From NCBI GenBank assembly GCA_027068245.1, contig JAMOUF010000285.1, positions 1-5,835 of the forward strand: a DNA stretch of 5,835 bases. Reading direction: 5' to 3'. Source of the stretch: Campylobacterales bacterium (lineage in GTDB: Bacteria > Campylobacterota > Campylobacteria > Campylobacterales > Nitratiruptoraceae). The position numbers and the translations under genes are program-made. The notes beneath the pieces are model-generated. The model saw nothing but the letters and a program-made list of their open reading frames with translations. It did not search any database and was not told where the DNA came from. This document shows positions 5,676-5,835 of the stretch, one piece after another (the stretch's first letter is position 1; each line of letters opens with the position of its first letter).

Positions 5676-5835
5676 AGCCTGAAACCCTCGCCCAGATAGT
5701 GTTTTATAACCAGTTCGTTACGCGCCACCTCCTCGCTGCTCCCTTGCGCCAGTATCTGCCCGTCTTTTAGTACATATGCCCTGTCGCAGACTTTGAGCGT
5801 TTCACGAACGTTATGGTCCGTTATTAGGATGCCTA
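5672..5835 (-). CDS. lptB: LPS export ABC transporter ATP-binding protein LptB, C-terminal 53 residues
   Basis: The gene enters from the right edge; the first full codon is 5833-5831 and the stop is TGA 5674-5672. The visible part begins GILITDHNVRETL, which includes the switch histidine of ABC ATPases (DHN), followed by CDRAYVLKDGQILAQGSSEEV and the ending YLGEGFRL, which closely fits the conserved LptB C-terminus (typically YLG-x-x-F-x-L). LptB is the cytoplasmic ATPase that, with LptF and LptG, extracts lipopolysaccharide from the inner membrane and drives it along the Lpt bridge. This implies a Gram-negative cell with an outer membrane. The Walker A, Q-loop and signature motif lie outside the window. 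The stop overlaps the TTG start of the next gene by four bases. Confidence 0.93.
   Translation of the reverse strand, partial: GILITDHNVRETLKVCDRAYVLKDGQILAQGSSEEVARNELVIKHYLGEGFRL

Overview
The window looks like a chromosomal segment from a Campylobacterota (formerly Epsilonproteobacteria) member, probably an environmental or deep-branching genus rather than Helicobacter or Campylobacter proper. The signs are: atpB stands alone, away from the other ATP synthase genes, as is usual in this phylum; it is followed by a small membrane protein gene; the LptB and DUF2400/TIGR02757 proteins look like versions from this group; and genes are packed closely with A/T-rich gaps. The genus cannot be fixed from this sequence. 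No mobile element, tRNA, rRNA or CRISPR array is visible.

All eight genes are on the minus strand, so transcription runs from high to low coordinates. The order is: the lptB 3' end (LPS export ATPase), a DUF2400/TIGR02757 protein, atpB (ATP synthase subunit a), an 85-codon two-helix membrane protein, a ThiE/TenI-like protein, gatB (Asp/Glu-tRNA amidotransferase subunit B), a six-helix voltage-gated-type K+ channel with a C-terminal RCK domain, and the 5' part of a separate RCK (TrkA-N) protein that runs off the left edge. Only two gaps exceed 50 bases: 72 bases before atpB and 52 bases before gatB. Each holds a plausible -10 box and short symmetric A/T repeats. The other genes overlap or abut. 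This suggests three co-transcribed groups: lptB-DUF2400; atpB-orf85-thiE/tenI-like; and gatB-channel-RCK.

The most interesting part is the left end. The channel has a full voltage sensor, a TVGYGD filter and one RCK domain whose nucleotide-binding glycine motif is degenerate. It overlaps by 20 bases a second gene encoding a soluble RCK protein whose glycine motif is intact. This resembles a two-gene version of the tandem-RCK gating ring of Slo/BK-type channels, or a Ktr/Trk-like regulatory subunit attached to a Kv-type pore. That partnership is an inference from gene order and motifs.

Three of the seven genes whose start lies in the window appear to begin with TTG. Two of these sit in four-base TTGA overlaps with the preceding stop codon, and the third directly follows the atpB TAG in the same frame. 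Other points worth checking are a ThiE-like protein lacking the two metal-binding aspartates of ThiE, a DNA-glycosylase-like motif in the DUF2400 protein, and a pair of near-identical dyad repeats two helical turns apart over the atpB promoter.
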